Below the pieces are notes generated by a model. That model was given only the letters and a program-made list of their open reading frames with translations. It had not been told where the DNA came from and did not search any database. 64,000 nucleotides of DNA from Paenibacillus radicis (ex Gao et al. 2016) (GTDB lineage: Bacteria; Bacillota; Bacilli; Paenibacillales; Paenibacillaceae): positions 154,570-218,569 of the forward strand of contig NZ_BMHY01000010.1 in NCBI RefSeq assembly GCF_014641555.1, in the 5' to 3' direction. The position numbers and the translations under genes are program-made. Position 1 is the first letter of the stretch, and each line of letters starts with the position of its first letter. This document shows positions 34,324-43,429 of the stretch, in pieces.

Positions 34324-35295
34324 TTATAATTTTACAGGCAAGCCTGTCTCTGCAGATTGATTAGCGGCTATCGTCACTTTATGCGTAAGCCATGCATCCG
34401 CATATGAAGAGCGAATACGGCTCGTATCGCCGGTTCGAATCGCATGAAGGAATGCTTCATTTTCCGCCTGATAAGGATCGTTACCGCTTAAATATTCCGT
34501 CTTCGTATTCGAACGCAAATCCTTCAGACCGCCGTCGCTCCCCAGCTCAAGCACGCCTTGATCTGTATAAATATGCAGTCCGGCACGGTCTCCGCCTTGA
34601 ATGCCGCAAGTATTGCTGATCGTCGCTACCGCTCCGCTAGCCAGCTTCAGCGTAACGGTTCCCACATCTGGAACAGTAACCCCTTCCTCTTTGCTCGCCA
34701 TGATCCGATTTCCGTAAGCAGCATATACTTCCGTTACTTCACCCATCAAATAGCGCAGCAGATCAACGATGTGGGTCGTTTGCTCAACGAATTGCCCGCC
34801 TGAGCCATCAATTTTCCGCCACCAGTATACGCCCGGCATCGAGCCCATCCAATAACCAAGCGCCATTAAGGCTGTTCTTTCCTTCAGCAGCTCTCTCGCC
34901 CGCTCCGTTCCTTCCATATAGCGGAAATGATAACCTGCCGACGTGATGAGACCGCTGCGCTCAACGGCCTCCGCTATCGCTGCCGGAGTTTCCACATCCA
35001 ATCCGATCGGCTTTTCCACCAAGAACGGAATGCCTCTCTCCACCAGCGCTAGCTCCGTCTCGCCATGGGCAAAAGGAGGTACGCAAATATATACCGCATC
35101 CAGCTTGCGGTCATCGAGCATTTCCGTTATAGAATCATACCCTTTGGCATCGTTAAAAGGCAGTGCTGCCGCTTCTGCTTTCTCCTTGCTCGTCCCGCAG
35201 AAAGCGGATACATGAATATCGTCCATTTTTGACAACTTCTCTGCATGCATACGGCCAAACCAGCCTGTCCCAACCATCCCAACTCGAAGAGTCAT
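34324..35295 (-). CDS. Gfo/Idh/MocA family oxidoreductase
   Basis: NAD(P)-dependent sugar or inositol dehydrogenase type, 323 residues. Rossmann start LRVGMVGTGWFGRMHAEKL, FLVEKPIGLDVETP (the EKP motif), AGYHFRYMEGTERARELL and the C-terminal domain with GGQFVEQTTHIVDLLRYLMG (active-site His). ATG 35295 has GGAGATC upstream; the longer frame adds 12 residues without family similarity. Substrate unknown. It stands alone and is only distantly similar to the second member at 62822-63808. Confidence 0.88.
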   Translation of the reverse strand: MTLRVGMVGTGWFGRMHAEKLSKMDDIHVSAFCGTSKEKAEAAALPFNDAKGYDSITEMLDDRKLDAVYICVPPFAHGETELALVERGIPFLVEKPIGLDVETPAAIAEAVERSGLITSAGYHFRYMEGTERARELLKERTALMALGYWMGSMPGVYWWRKIDGSGGQFVEQTTHIVDLLRYLMGEVTEVYAAYGNRIMASKEEGVTVPDVGTVTLKLASGAVATISNTCGIQGGDRAGLHIYTDQGVLELGSDGGLKDLRSNTKTEYLSGNDPYQAENEAFLHAIRTGDTSRIRSSYADAWLTHKVTIAANQSAETGLPVKL

Positions 35296-35478
35296 TTGTT
35301 CGATCTCCTTCCAATTTATAAAAAATGACAATCGCGGTTCAACGTCATTATAACCGCAACCCTCCGGCTGCGCATCAATTTAATTGAAGCGGCAACCAAT
35401 CTAAGAGAGGAATAGGTACCAAGTTGCCCACCCTTTCATACAATACAAGATCAGCTTGCGCATGAGAGCGGAGGGTTC

Positions 35479-36312
35479 ATGATGGCTACTCGAACGAAAA
35501 CCCAGCAGCCCACCCGGCAGCGGCAGCAACCGCAGGAATTGGATATGCGGACCGCTTTGTTTCTAGCCGCCGTATGCGGACAAACATACGTACAATTCGA
35601 TAACAGTGACGGCCTGTTTATCGTTCCTCGAAATTACAGCCTGGAAGGTTCCTTCACTGGAGAGGTTTATGATTATGCCGAGGAAAAGTTCGGCTATGTG
35701 CTTCAATCCGAAAGATCCTCGGTGCTCGCCTTCCGGGGTTCCGGCTCCGCCGTCGATTGGGTAGCCGACTTTATTGCCCAGCAAACGCCCTATACGCCCG
35801 TTAAAAATTGCGGTCAGGTGCATAAAGGCTTCACCGATATTTATACGGCCATCCGTCCGCAAGTGCTCGCATTAATTCAGCAGTTGCCTCCTGACAAGCC
35901 CTTATTCATTACGGGCCATAGCCTGGGAGGCTCGCTTTCGACGCTGGCGGCACTTGATATTGCGAACAATACGGCAATCAGAACTCCAATTGTCTATACC
36001 TTTGGAGCGCCCCGCGTCGGTGACGTAAAGTTTGTGCGCGCCTACAATGCGAAGATGGCGACCCACTGGCGTTTCCAGAATGAATATGACATCGTGCCTC
36101 ATCTGCCGCCGCTCGTCTATCAGTCGCCTGATACAAAAAAAACGTATTACTACATGCATGTAAAAGGTGAGGTTAAGCGTTCTTTTCGCATGGGCTCCGT
36201 TTCCGGCAATCATGTCCTAAGCAGCTACTTCGCCGATCTGGTTCAAGAAGATCCCGTTTTCGCCGCTTCTTTATGTGCAGAAAATCCAGGCTGGTGCCCC
36301 ATTGACGATTAA
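35479..36312 (+). CDS. Class 3 lipase family protein
   Basis: Protein of 277 residues with the class 3 (fungal-type) lipase core: SVLAFRGSGSAVDWVADFIA, VHKGFTDIYTAIRPQVLALI, nucleophile elbow FITGHSLGGSLSTLAALDIA, YTFGAPRVGDVKFV, and a C-terminal His. No signal peptide; the first 20 residues are Gln/Arg-rich. Acts on lipid or ester substrates, presumably inside the cell. ATG preceded by GGAGGG. Confidence 0.88.
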   Translation: MMATRTKTQQPTRQRQQPQELDMRTALFLAAVCGQTYVQFDNSDGLFIVPRNYSLEGSFTGEVYDYAEEKFGYVLQSERSSVLAFRGSGSAVDWVADFIAQQTPYTPVKNCGQVHKGFTDIYTAIRPQVLALIQQLPPDKPLFITGHSLGGSLSTLAALDIANNTAIRTPIVYTFGAPRVGDVKFVRAYNAKMATHWRFQNEYDIVPHLPPLVYQSPDTKKTYYYMHVKGEVKRSFRMGSVSGNHVLSSYFADLVQEDPVFAASLCAENPGWCPIDD

Positions 36313-36322
36313 TGAAACGCAT

Positions 36323-36350
36323 AAAAAAATCCCCGCTCCGAAGCGAGGAT
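36323..36350 (-). terminator. Terminator of the PAQR-family gene
   Basis: Minus strand: ATCCTCGC and GAGCGGGGAT around TTCG, followed by seven T. It lies between the convergent lipase and PAQR-family genes and may serve both. Confidence 0.8.
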
Positions 36351-36361
36351 GATAAGACGGC

Positions 36362-37009
36362 TTATCCGTTCGGCAATATATAGAGCAGAATCGCGAAGAA
36401 ATGAACGATCGAGCCCCCAAGCACGAATAAGTGCCATACTGCATGATGATAAGGAAAACCGCGCCACATATAAAAAATCGTTCCAAACGTATACAGCAAC
36501 CCTCCGGTAATAAGGAGCTGCAGTCCTCCTGGCGCCAAATGATCTGTTAACGGTTTCCATGCAAACACGATCATCCAGCCCATCGCAATGTATACGATTG
36601 TAGAAGTAAATAGAAATTTGGAAGCGAAAAATGATTTAAACACAACTCCGACCAATGCGCAGCCCCACACGATTCCGAACAGCACCCAGCCTAAAGTACC
36701 CTGAACGATATGCAATAGAATCGGCGTATAGGTGCCGGCTATAAACACGTAAATACAAGAGTGATCAAGCGATTCAAAGACACGCTTCGCTTTCCCTTCC
36801 GGAAAGCTGTGAACCAGCGTCGATGCCGCATAGAGCAGAAACATTGCGCTTCCGTAAATTGTAAAGCTGACAACATGGAAAGCCGTGCCTTTCCATGCGG
36901 CAAAGACGATGAGCAGCACCAATGCGGCTACGCTTAATGCGGCACCAATGCCATGTGTAATAGCATTTGCGATTTCTTCCCGCTTCGTATAGGTATGAGT
37001 ATTCGCCAT
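36362..37009 (-). CDS. Hemolysin III / PAQR family membrane protein
   Basis: Protein of 215 residues with seven hydrophobic helices. Family marks: REEIANAITHGIGAALSVAA near the N-terminus, AASTLVHSF, SLDHSCIYVFIAGTYTPILL, and the C-terminal HHAVWHLFVLGGSIVHFFAI, whose His residues form the metal site of PAQR hydrolases. Homologue of B. subtilis YplQ; role in membrane homeostasis is suggested for the family, haemolysis is not established. Stands alone. Confidence 0.9.
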   Translation of the reverse strand: MANTHTYTKREEIANAITHGIGAALSVAALVLLIVFAAWKGTAFHVVSFTIYGSAMFLLYAASTLVHSFPEGKAKRVFESLDHSCIYVFIAGTYTPILLHIVQGTLGWVLFGIVWGCALVGVVFKSFFASKFLFTSTIVYIAMGWMIVFAWKPLTDHLAPGGLQLLITGGLLYTFGTIFYMWRGFPYHHAVWHLFVLGGSIVHFFAILLYILPNG

Positions 37010-37067
37010 CCATTAACAACCCCTTCGTTCCCGAATCCAGCAAAGCTGCTGTCTTCAGTGTAACGAA

Positions 37068-37769
37068 TCAGCCCCAGCCTTTCAACCAGACGCGCACCCG
37101 ATCGATCGTTTTATCGAGGTTGCATACCGCATCCTGATCAATAAAGGGTTGCTGATGGCGGAAATAATGGGCATGCCCGCCGATTAGCGGAATGCCTTCC
37201 ACCTTAACGGGCGCATGCTTCATCCGGTTCCATTGGGGAACTGTCCTACCCCGTTCAGCCTGCCAGCCTCCCCAGCTGCCGATCCGGCTTATCGGGTCAT
37301 TCAATTTGCCATCTGCGTCAACCGAATGAAAATAACTGACGCGATCCCTCAAATCAGGCTGTATCGGGATGCGTGGCGAACCGACTTGCACGATTCGGAC
37401 ATTGCGTGCCAAACGCTGGTTATGCAGCATTCTGCCAGCTTGATAAGCAGCAATGCCCCCTCCGCTATGTCCGATAAGGAGCGTTGGCTCATCCTCGTCC
37501 CGCAGCGTTTCCATAATTTTGCGAAAAGCAGCTTTTGCCCCAACCCGTCCGATTCCGATCCGGTTGCTGAGATCGCTCCCTACTTCAACGATTTGCCTGT
37601 ATAAATTGCGGCTTGCGTCTCCGTACGGATGCAAAATATGAATAAACGGCTCCAATCCGTCAGAACGGAACAGCCGGTCCAGCTTATCTCTGCATTCATT
37701 GAATGCCGTCTGAGTCGTGGCAACTCCGGCAAGCAAATAAATGCTGATGGAAGATTTGGTCGCCGTCAT
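37068..37769 (-). CDS. Serine hydrolase, alpha/beta fold
   Basis: Protein of 233 residues. Nucleophile elbow TLLIGHSGGGIAAYQAGRML and the C-terminal GHAHYFRHQQPFID (probable catalytic His), with IHILHPYGDASRNLYRQIVE before them. Start at ATG 37769 with GGAGGG 7 nt upstream. No signal peptide. Resembles lipase-like or thioesterase-like proteins of Paenibacillus; substrate unknown. Confidence 0.78.
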   Translation of the reverse strand: MTATKSSISIYLLAGVATTQTAFNECRDKLDRLFRSDGLEPFIHILHPYGDASRNLYRQIVEVGSDLSNRIGIGRVGAKAAFRKIMETLRDEDEPTLLIGHSGGGIAAYQAGRMLHNQRLARNVRIVQVGSPRIPIQPDLRDRVSYFHSVDADGKLNDPISRIGSWGGWQAERGRTVPQWNRMKHAPVKVEGIPLIGGHAHYFRHQQPFIDQDAVCNLDKTIDRVRVWLKGWG

Positions 37770-37839
37770 CGTAATCCCTCCGTCATGTATCATTATGTGA
37801 AAGTTGATGTATGTACATTATGCGAGGGTAAGAGCGTAT

Positions 37840-39288
37840 TCATTCCCGTATGTTGATGGCAGTTCCGTTCACTTTCACCTTATAGCCCAGTGATTTGGCA
37901 GTTGAGAGCAGGGGAAGCGCGATCAATTCCCTGTTAATTGGAACGTTGCCGTCCATTTTATAGCCGCTCCATATTTTATGGCGTATGACATCAACCTGTG
38001 CCGTCTTTAACGTATCGGAAATGGACAACCAGCGAGTCAATACTGCCTGCTCCCCGTTTGCTCCCACCGAATAAAGCTGAACGTTGAGCAGCGTCGTAAA
38101 CAAGGTCTGATCCGCATACAGCACGCCATCCTTGTAAAAAAGGAATCCGCGATACGTAAAGGTTTCGCTAATGGTTCTGTCGTTATCCTTTGGGCTTGGT
38201 GCAGCGCTGCTCAAATAATGAACGTTCGCGATTACGCTTTTATAGGCCTCCAGCAGATCATCGTCCGCCGTTATCGCGTAATTATTGACGCGGCGGGATT
38301 CGTTGTATTCCGTCAAATTGTTCACGTCGAAATAATAAACTGCCTTTACCCGCGGATACAGCTCGGGCAGCGACCTGTACAGCCGTTTTATTTTGTCCGC
38401 CGCAAAGTCCAGATCAGGCACGCCGTCAACGGCCGTGAAATGGGTCGCCCCATACTCCGACAGCTGTATCGGTTTTCGCCGGCTGAACCGGTTGTATACA
38501 TAATCAAGAAGCATGAGCGGGTCCTCAAACTGTGCTGGCTGCCTGACATTTCCGTTATGATACTTTACATTATACACGTTCAAACCGACCCAATCGACAT
38601 AGGCATCACCGGGATAAAAGCTTTCTATCGGCAGCTCGGGCACATTTAATACCGTCCATACCATCGCCACTTGGGGCGCTTCTGTCTCGAATACATCATG
38701 AACCATCCGCCATACTTGAATATAGCGTTCCGCATCACCGCTGTATGCTGTCCAAGTCCCATTCATTTCCGAGGCGAACCTCAGGAAAATAGCAACATCT
38801 GCCGCATTCGCCGCTTTGGCGAAGGCATGCAAATATTCGTCATCTTGGACAGCATCCAATCCGCTGTTCGGTTCCCAAGCGATATGAGGAAACGCACCCT
38901 GTTCCTTCACCTGCTCTACCCACTGCGCGGGAAAGGGCTCGCCATAGCCGACATATTTGAAGTAGCTCGCATGCTTCTTATCCGTTCTGCGATTAAACTC
39001 AGCCATGCTATAGCCGATCTCGCGATCCTGCAATACGTAAGCCCCCAGGTAAGCTCCTTCCTTGGGCTCAGCCTTCGCCAGCGTATAATTATAGCCTTTG
39101 GAGGTAAAACGTACCGTCCATGGCTGCCCCTCTGCTGCTTCATCACCCATATCCTGCATCACCGGATAAGCCCACTCCGTATGGGGGATCGGAGCACCGC
39201 CCTGTTGGATCAACAGAAATGCAGAAATTGCCCCGAGAGCCATAAGCCTCTGCCACTTTCTTGGTGAAAAGTGCACAATGACCGCCAT
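37840..39288 (-). CDS. GH26-like glycoside hydrolase, secreted or membrane-anchored
   Basis: Protein of 482 residues. N-terminal hydrophobic helix (RLMALGAISAFLLIQQGG) suggests export. The catalytic barrel resembles family 26 beta-mannanases: acid/base Glu in LRFASEMNGTWTAY (about residue 170), YVDWVGLNVYNVKYHNGNVR, nucleophile Glu in IQLSEYGATHF (about 270). The last 75 residues (INRELIALPLLSTAKSLGYK) look like a copper amine oxidase N-type stalk domain. Probably acts on polysaccharide at the cell surface. Clearly paralogous to the protein at 59062-60690; substrate not determinable. Confidence 0.8.
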   Translation of the reverse strand: MAVIVHFSPRKWQRLMALGAISAFLLIQQGGAPIPHTEWAYPVMQDMGDEAAEGQPWTVRFTSKGYNYTLAKAEPKEGAYLGAYVLQDREIGYSMAEFNRRTDKKHASYFKYVGYGEPFPAQWVEQVKEQGAFPHIAWEPNSGLDAVQDDEYLHAFAKAANAADVAIFLRFASEMNGTWTAYSGDAERYIQVWRMVHDVFETEAPQVAMVWTVLNVPELPIESFYPGDAYVDWVGLNVYNVKYHNGNVRQPAQFEDPLMLLDYVYNRFSRRKPIQLSEYGATHFTAVDGVPDLDFAADKIKRLYRSLPELYPRVKAVYYFDVNNLTEYNESRRVNNYAITADDDLLEAYKSVIANVHYLSSAAPSPKDNDRTISETFTYRGFLFYKDGVLYADQTLFTTLLNVQLYSVGANGEQAVLTRWLSISDTLKTAQVDVIRHKIWSGYKMDGNVPINRELIALPLLSTAKSLGYKVKVNGTAINIRE

Positions 39289-39378
39289 CCTTCCGCCTCA
39301 TTCATGATCTGGTAATCAGCATGAGGCATTTATTGGCGGAATATACCTTTAAAGCGATGAACAGACGCTAAATAAAAT

Positions 39379-39416
39379 AAGACCTCCAATCCGAATACAA
39401 CGGATTTGAAGGTCTT
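39379..39416 (-). terminator. Terminator of the small-protein gene
   Basis: Minus strand: AAGACCTTCAAATCCG pairs with CGGATTGGAGGTCTT and is followed by ATTTTATT. It lies 23 bp after the stop. Confidence 0.78.
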
Positions 39417-39438
39417 CGATTTCGATGCCGACACCGGG

Positions 39439-39648
39439 CTATACGCCCATTTTTTTACGCTGATTGTTGACTTTTTTCGTGTTTTGACTTCTCATTTCTT
39501 GCATATTAGTCGATTGGTGCTGCTTGCCTGGCAGATTTCCTTGGCCATTCTTCCTCTGCGCCAGCAGCTGCTTGGCTTTCTCAGCCTGCGTGAGCTGCTT
39601 TTTCGGCTGCTCAACGGCTTCATTTTGATTTTGTTCATTAGCGGACAT
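39439..39648 (-). CDS. Small Gln/Lys-rich protein
   Basis: Protein of 69 residues, not recognised. Hydrophilic, no Cys, N-terminal half acidic/Gln-rich and C-terminal half strongly basic (QNTKKVNNQRKKMGV), probably disordered. Called real because AGGTGAT stands at ideal spacing before ATG and a terminator follows the stop. Confidence 0.65.
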   Translation of the reverse strand: MSANEQNQNEAVEQPKKQLTQAEKAKQLLAQRKNGQGNLPGKQHQSTNMQEMRSQNTKKVNNQRKKMGV

Positions 39649-39730
39649 ACGATCACCTCGCTTTTATTCACAAGCCTTACTATCCAAGCATATCAAGCCT
39701 TTACGCAAACGGCAAGGCCGAATCGTGCAT

Positions 39731-40087
39731 TTATTCAGCCGATCCGGTCGCCTGCGTGGAGCTCTTGGAAGCCGGAGCCTCCGTCTCTTTCTCCGATACG
39801 GGATGAGCTGCTGCACCTGCAATTCCATCCTCCGACGGCGGAGCCAGCTCAGCAAGCCGTTTCTCAAGCGAACGGACGGTGCGCTGAAGACGGAATTGGC
39901 GGATTATGCCGAATGAACCGACGATAAGCCCTCCGAATAGCGTAGAAGCCAATATGACGAGGATAAGCGGAATTTGCGTTTTCGTAAACATGAAATTAAC
40001 TTGCACTGAATCAACGTTAATAACCGCAAACCAGGCGATAACAAAAGCAAACGCCAAGGCGGCAATCAGAAAGTTCTGACCTTTCAT
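39731..40087 (-). CDS. LapA family membrane protein (DUF1049)
   Basis: Protein of 118 residues. Two membrane helices (FLIAALAFAFVIAWFAVINV and IPLILVILASTLFGGLIVGS) separated by VDSVQVNFMFTKTQ, the hallmark of LapA/DUF1049 proteins, then a short coiled coil (RLQRTVRSLEKRLAEL) and a disordered Ala/Glu tail. In proteobacteria LapA helps lipopolysaccharide assembly; in this Gram-positive the role is unknown. SD GGGGA. Confidence 0.85.
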   Translation of the reverse strand: MKGQNFLIAALAFAFVIAWFAVINVDSVQVNFMFTKTQIPLILVILASTLFGGLIVGSFGIIRQFRLQRTVRSLEKRLAELAPPSEDGIAGAAAHPVSEKETEAPASKSSTQATGSAE

Positions 40088-40143
40088 CGCATTCCCCTAC
40101 TTTCTATGCCATGCTTTATGTCTCATTTTACCACATTCGGGCG

Positions 40144-40183
40144 AAAAAAAGGATATTTGGCTGCTCGCTGCCAAACATCCTTT
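40144..40183 (-). terminator. Terminator of the efe operon
   Basis: Minus strand: AAAGGATGTTTGGC and GCCAAATATCCTTT form a long stem followed by TTTT. It lies just after the efeU stop. Confidence 0.85.
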
Positions 40184-40191
40184 CACAGAGG

Positions 40192-42051
40192 CTATTCCGT
40201 TGCCGGTTTTTGTACGCCCGCCGTTTTCCCAAGCTGAACCCATAGGACTCGGCCGATGATGAAGACAATAAAGAGAAGCTGCGGCAATGCCGTCTCCCAA
40301 GTCGGGTATGCGCCCAGGAAACGGATGCTCGGCAAGTGCTCCGATGAATGAGCCGGTAGCCAAGCCGCAACCTGCAGCGAGTGAATGCTTTCGCCGAGAA
40401 AGCGGATGACCAGATAATAAATTAACGCCGAAGCCGTCAGGAAAAACGGCCGGATCGGTAGCTTCGCGCTAAAGCGGATAATCGCAAAACCAAGCGCCAG
40501 CAGCACAATAAAGGTAACCGCAATACCGATGATCATATCGGACACCGCGATGGACGAAGACATACCCACGTAGAAGATCGTGGTCTCCGCCCCTTCCCGC
40601 AAAATAGCGAGGCCGGATACGATAAACAGCGACCATAAGCTTCCACGCGCAATAGCGCTGCCCATTTTCCCGTCAATATAACTGTTCCACGCCCGCATAT
40701 TCGACTTGTTATGCAGCCAATTGCCCACTGTCAGCATGAGCAGGACGGAAGCGAGGCCCGTAATGCCCTCCATCGCTTCCCTGGCACTGCCAGCAGACGC
40801 CTGTGCGATAACTGTCGTAAGCACAATGGCCAAGACGACGCTAAGTCCCAGCCCTGTCCATACACCTGACCAGACCCAGACGCTTTTGGCTTGATTGCCC
40901 GTACGCTTCAGATAAGCAAGTAAAGCAGCCAGAACAAGAATGGCCTCCAGCCCTTCACGGAATAAAATCATACCGGCATCCCACGCTGTATATTTTTTGT
41001 CCGTAACTAACGGTGCCAGCAGTTCGCGCATTGATGCAACAACCGCTTCCGCTTTGTCCGGAGCGGGAGGGCTGGCAAGCAAGTACTTCGATACGTCCGT
41101 CATCTTAATCTCAATCTTGCTGTAAATGTCGGCTCCCCGTATTTGAACTTGCCCTTCAACCGCCGGCCAGGTAGCGATGAACGCATTCATCTGGCCGTTT
41201 GCTTCCTCCAAATGAGAGGATGCAATATCTTTAGATGCTTTATCGAGTATCACAATTAAATCGGCAATCGTCAGCTTGCTTGTAGCGGATTCATCGTTCT
41301 GTGCATTCAGCTTGCCATCCTTATAATCTTGAATAACGGCAATGAATGACAAGGTCTCCTTCTCCGCTTGCTCCGCACGCGGCGGCTCTGCCTGCAGCGC
41401 AATCCGTATCATGCTCATTGCGGTCTCCAGCTTGCCATACACCGTCGTATTGTCAGTCCGGATCGCTTGTTCGATTGGCGGCCAGCTGTCATTGATCCCC
41501 TTATAGGCGGCATTCGCCTTGCTCCATTCGCCCGCTTGAATATCAGCTAGCAGCTGCTCGGCCGTCGGAAGCAGACCAACAGCCGCTTCCTTGCCGTTCA
41601 ATGCGGCCGTATCGGGAGCGGGTGCTGCTGTGCTTTTCACATAGCGATTGATTGCTTTAGTCAACGTCGATAAAGCATCCTTCGCTTCCTTAGGCTCCTC
41701 ACTCGCTGCCTTCAATGCCTTATCGGCATGAGCAAACGCAGACTCTACGTCAGCCGAGAGCCCTGTTGACTTCACCGCCAGCTGCTTCCACAGCTTATTC
41801 GCGTCTGCCACATGTCCGGCAGCGGCGCTCCAATCGTCCTGACCGGCGGAAGCCAACGCTCCTCCCACTAGCGGCAGAAGATCGTTGAGCTCTCCAGCAG
41901 CCAAATCGGCGCTAGCCACTGCATTGGCGGCAGCAGCTCCCGCATGAGTGAAACCGGATGGAACTGTTGAAATGAAACTAACGGTTATTACAAGCAGCAA
42001 AACGGAAGCTGCCAGCTTGCGCGGCAATAGCTTCTTTACATGTGCAACCAT
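40192..42051 (-). CDS. efeU: EfeU/FTR1-type iron permease
   Basis: Membrane iron permease of 619 residues. A signal-like helix leads to a soluble, repeat-rich region (about 30-340, helical pairs such as LLADIQAGEWSKANAAYKGI) outside the membrane, then about seven membrane helices. Both iron-relay motifs are present: LFREGLEAILVLAAL and ILREGAETTIFYVG (REGxE). Takes Fe(III) after oxidation by EfeB. Third gene of efeO-efeB-efeU under a Fur-boxed promoter. The long extracytoplasmic domain is typical of the Gram-positive EfeU form. Confidence 0.93.
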   Translation of the reverse strand: MVAHVKKLLPRKLAASVLLLVITVSFISTVPSGFTHAGAAAANAVASADLAAGELNDLLPLVGGALASAGQDDWSAAAGHVADANKLWKQLAVKSTGLSADVESAFAHADKALKAASEEPKEAKDALSTLTKAINRYVKSTAAPAPDTAALNGKEAAVGLLPTAEQLLADIQAGEWSKANAAYKGINDSWPPIEQAIRTDNTTVYGKLETAMSMIRIALQAEPPRAEQAEKETLSFIAVIQDYKDGKLNAQNDESATSKLTIADLIVILDKASKDIASSHLEEANGQMNAFIATWPAVEGQVQIRGADIYSKIEIKMTDVSKYLLASPPAPDKAEAVVASMRELLAPLVTDKKYTAWDAGMILFREGLEAILVLAALLAYLKRTGNQAKSVWVWSGVWTGLGLSVVLAIVLTTVIAQASAGSAREAMEGITGLASVLLMLTVGNWLHNKSNMRAWNSYIDGKMGSAIARGSLWSLFIVSGLAILREGAETTIFYVGMSSSIAVSDMIIGIAVTFIVLLALGFAIIRFSAKLPIRPFFLTASALIYYLVIRFLGESIHSLQVAAWLPAHSSEHLPSIRFLGAYPTWETALPQLLFIVFIIGRVLWVQLGKTAGVQKPATE

Positions 42052-42090
42052 AGATGTGGCCGCCCCTTCCTTATGTGAACAATAGAGCGA

Positions 42091-43425
42091 TTAAAATAAT
42101 GTTTCACCAATGTAGCCGCCCGGCTGCACACCAGGAAAACAAGCGAACATCGCGCTTCCGGTATGCACGATATATTCGTTCAAGCGATCGCTTTGGCCAA
42201 GCTTTTGCTGCATCGGAATAAACTGCTTTCGCGGATCGCGATTAAAACAGACGAACATCAAGCCCGCATCCAGTTGGCCGGTCCGATGATCCATGCCGCT
42301 GGAGTACGAATAACCTCTGCGTAATATTTCAATTGAGCCGTCCCCTCGCGCAAGCGCCATATGCGAGTTGACCGGGATGAGCGGTTTCCCGTTTTCGCCG
42401 TTTTTTTTCAGATCAACGGCCTCAAACTCCTTGCTTCCTCCAAGCGGTGCGCCGCTATCACGGTGACGCCCGAAGGTCGCTTCCTGATCACCAAGGGTAG
42501 AACGGTCCCATACTTCGACCCGAATGCGGATGCGCCGTGCAACCATATAGGTTCCGCCTGCCATCCACGGTTCGCCGTCGCCTTGTTGCACCCAGACGAT
42601 ATCGTTCATTTTCGCCGTATTCTTTGCATCCGGGTTGCCCGTTCCATCCTTGAATCCCATTAAATTACGCGGGGTAGCGCCAGCAGGATCCGCTTTCCCC
42701 GTTCTTTGAAAGCCCTCCTGCGTCCACCTCAGTACCGCTTTGCCTCGGGCAATTCTTGCCAAGCTGCGGATGGCATGAAAAGCGACCTGCATATCATCGG
42801 CATTCACTTGAACGCCGATATCGCCGCCTGTCCATTGCTCCTGAAGCTCATCGCCTCCAAAGGCAGGCATGTCGACTAACGCAGCCGGCCGCTGAGCGGA
42901 CAGCCCGAAGCGGGCATCAAAGAAGGTAGCACCCACGCCAAACGTAATCGTCGTTCGCGATGGCGACAAGCCAGCAGCTTCCCCAGTATCGGAAGGCGGA
43001 AGGTTAAGACGGTCATTGCTGTCGCCGAGCAGTTGCCCTTTAGCCAGAGCTGCTGAAGCTTTCGTCCATGCCTGGAACAGCTTCCGGACCTCTTCCTTGC
43101 TAGAAACGGTCAAATCAAAGGCCGCAAACAATAGAAAGTCAGGAGCAGGCGTCACAATGCCCGCCTGATGCTCACCATAAAACTCAATTGTATCGGCTGC
43201 TTTGGAGGCGGTCGCAGTTTCAACTGTTGCTGTGGCTGCCCGGTTAAATGCGCCCATAATACCGCCAACGCCAGCGGCGCCAAGCAATAGCCCGGCGCCA
43301 CCAGTTCCCGCCAGCCGCAGCATATCTCTGCGGCTAAGCGGTTTCTCCAGCACGCTGTCTCCAGGCGGCGAAGAGGTTTGATTTTGTTCTCGTTGTTTAT
43401 CCCGCTCTTTGCCGTTGCTGCTCAT
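42091..43425 (-). CDS. efeB: EfeB, DyP-type heme peroxidase/deferrochelatase
   Basis: Tat-exported heme peroxidase of 444 residues. The N-terminus has the twin-arginine signal LSRRDMLRLAGTGGAGLLLG. DyP marks: GFKDGTGNPDAKN (catalytic Asp) and the heme-ligand region near FEAVDLKKNGENGKPLIPVN, ending GLMFVCFNRDPRKQFIPMQQ. It oxidises Fe(II) or releases iron from heme for EfeU. Start set at ATG 43425, four bases after the efeO stop, not at the longer frame starting inside efeO. Confidence 0.93.
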   Translation of the reverse strand: MSSNGKERDKQREQNQTSSPPGDSVLEKPLSRRDMLRLAGTGGAGLLLGAAGVGGIMGAFNRAATATVETATASKAADTIEFYGEHQAGIVTPAPDFLLFAAFDLTVSSKEEVRKLFQAWTKASAALAKGQLLGDSNDRLNLPPSDTGEAAGLSPSRTTITFGVGATFFDARFGLSAQRPAALVDMPAFGGDELQEQWTGGDIGVQVNADDMQVAFHAIRSLARIARGKAVLRWTQEGFQRTGKADPAGATPRNLMGFKDGTGNPDAKNTAKMNDIVWVQQGDGEPWMAGGTYMVARRIRIRVEVWDRSTLGDQEATFGRHRDSGAPLGGSKEFEAVDLKKNGENGKPLIPVNSHMALARGDGSIEILRRGYSYSSGMDHRTGQLDAGLMFVCFNRDPRKQFIPMQQKLGQSDRLNEYIVHTGSAMFACFPGVQPGGYIGETLF

Positions 43426-43429
43426 CACG

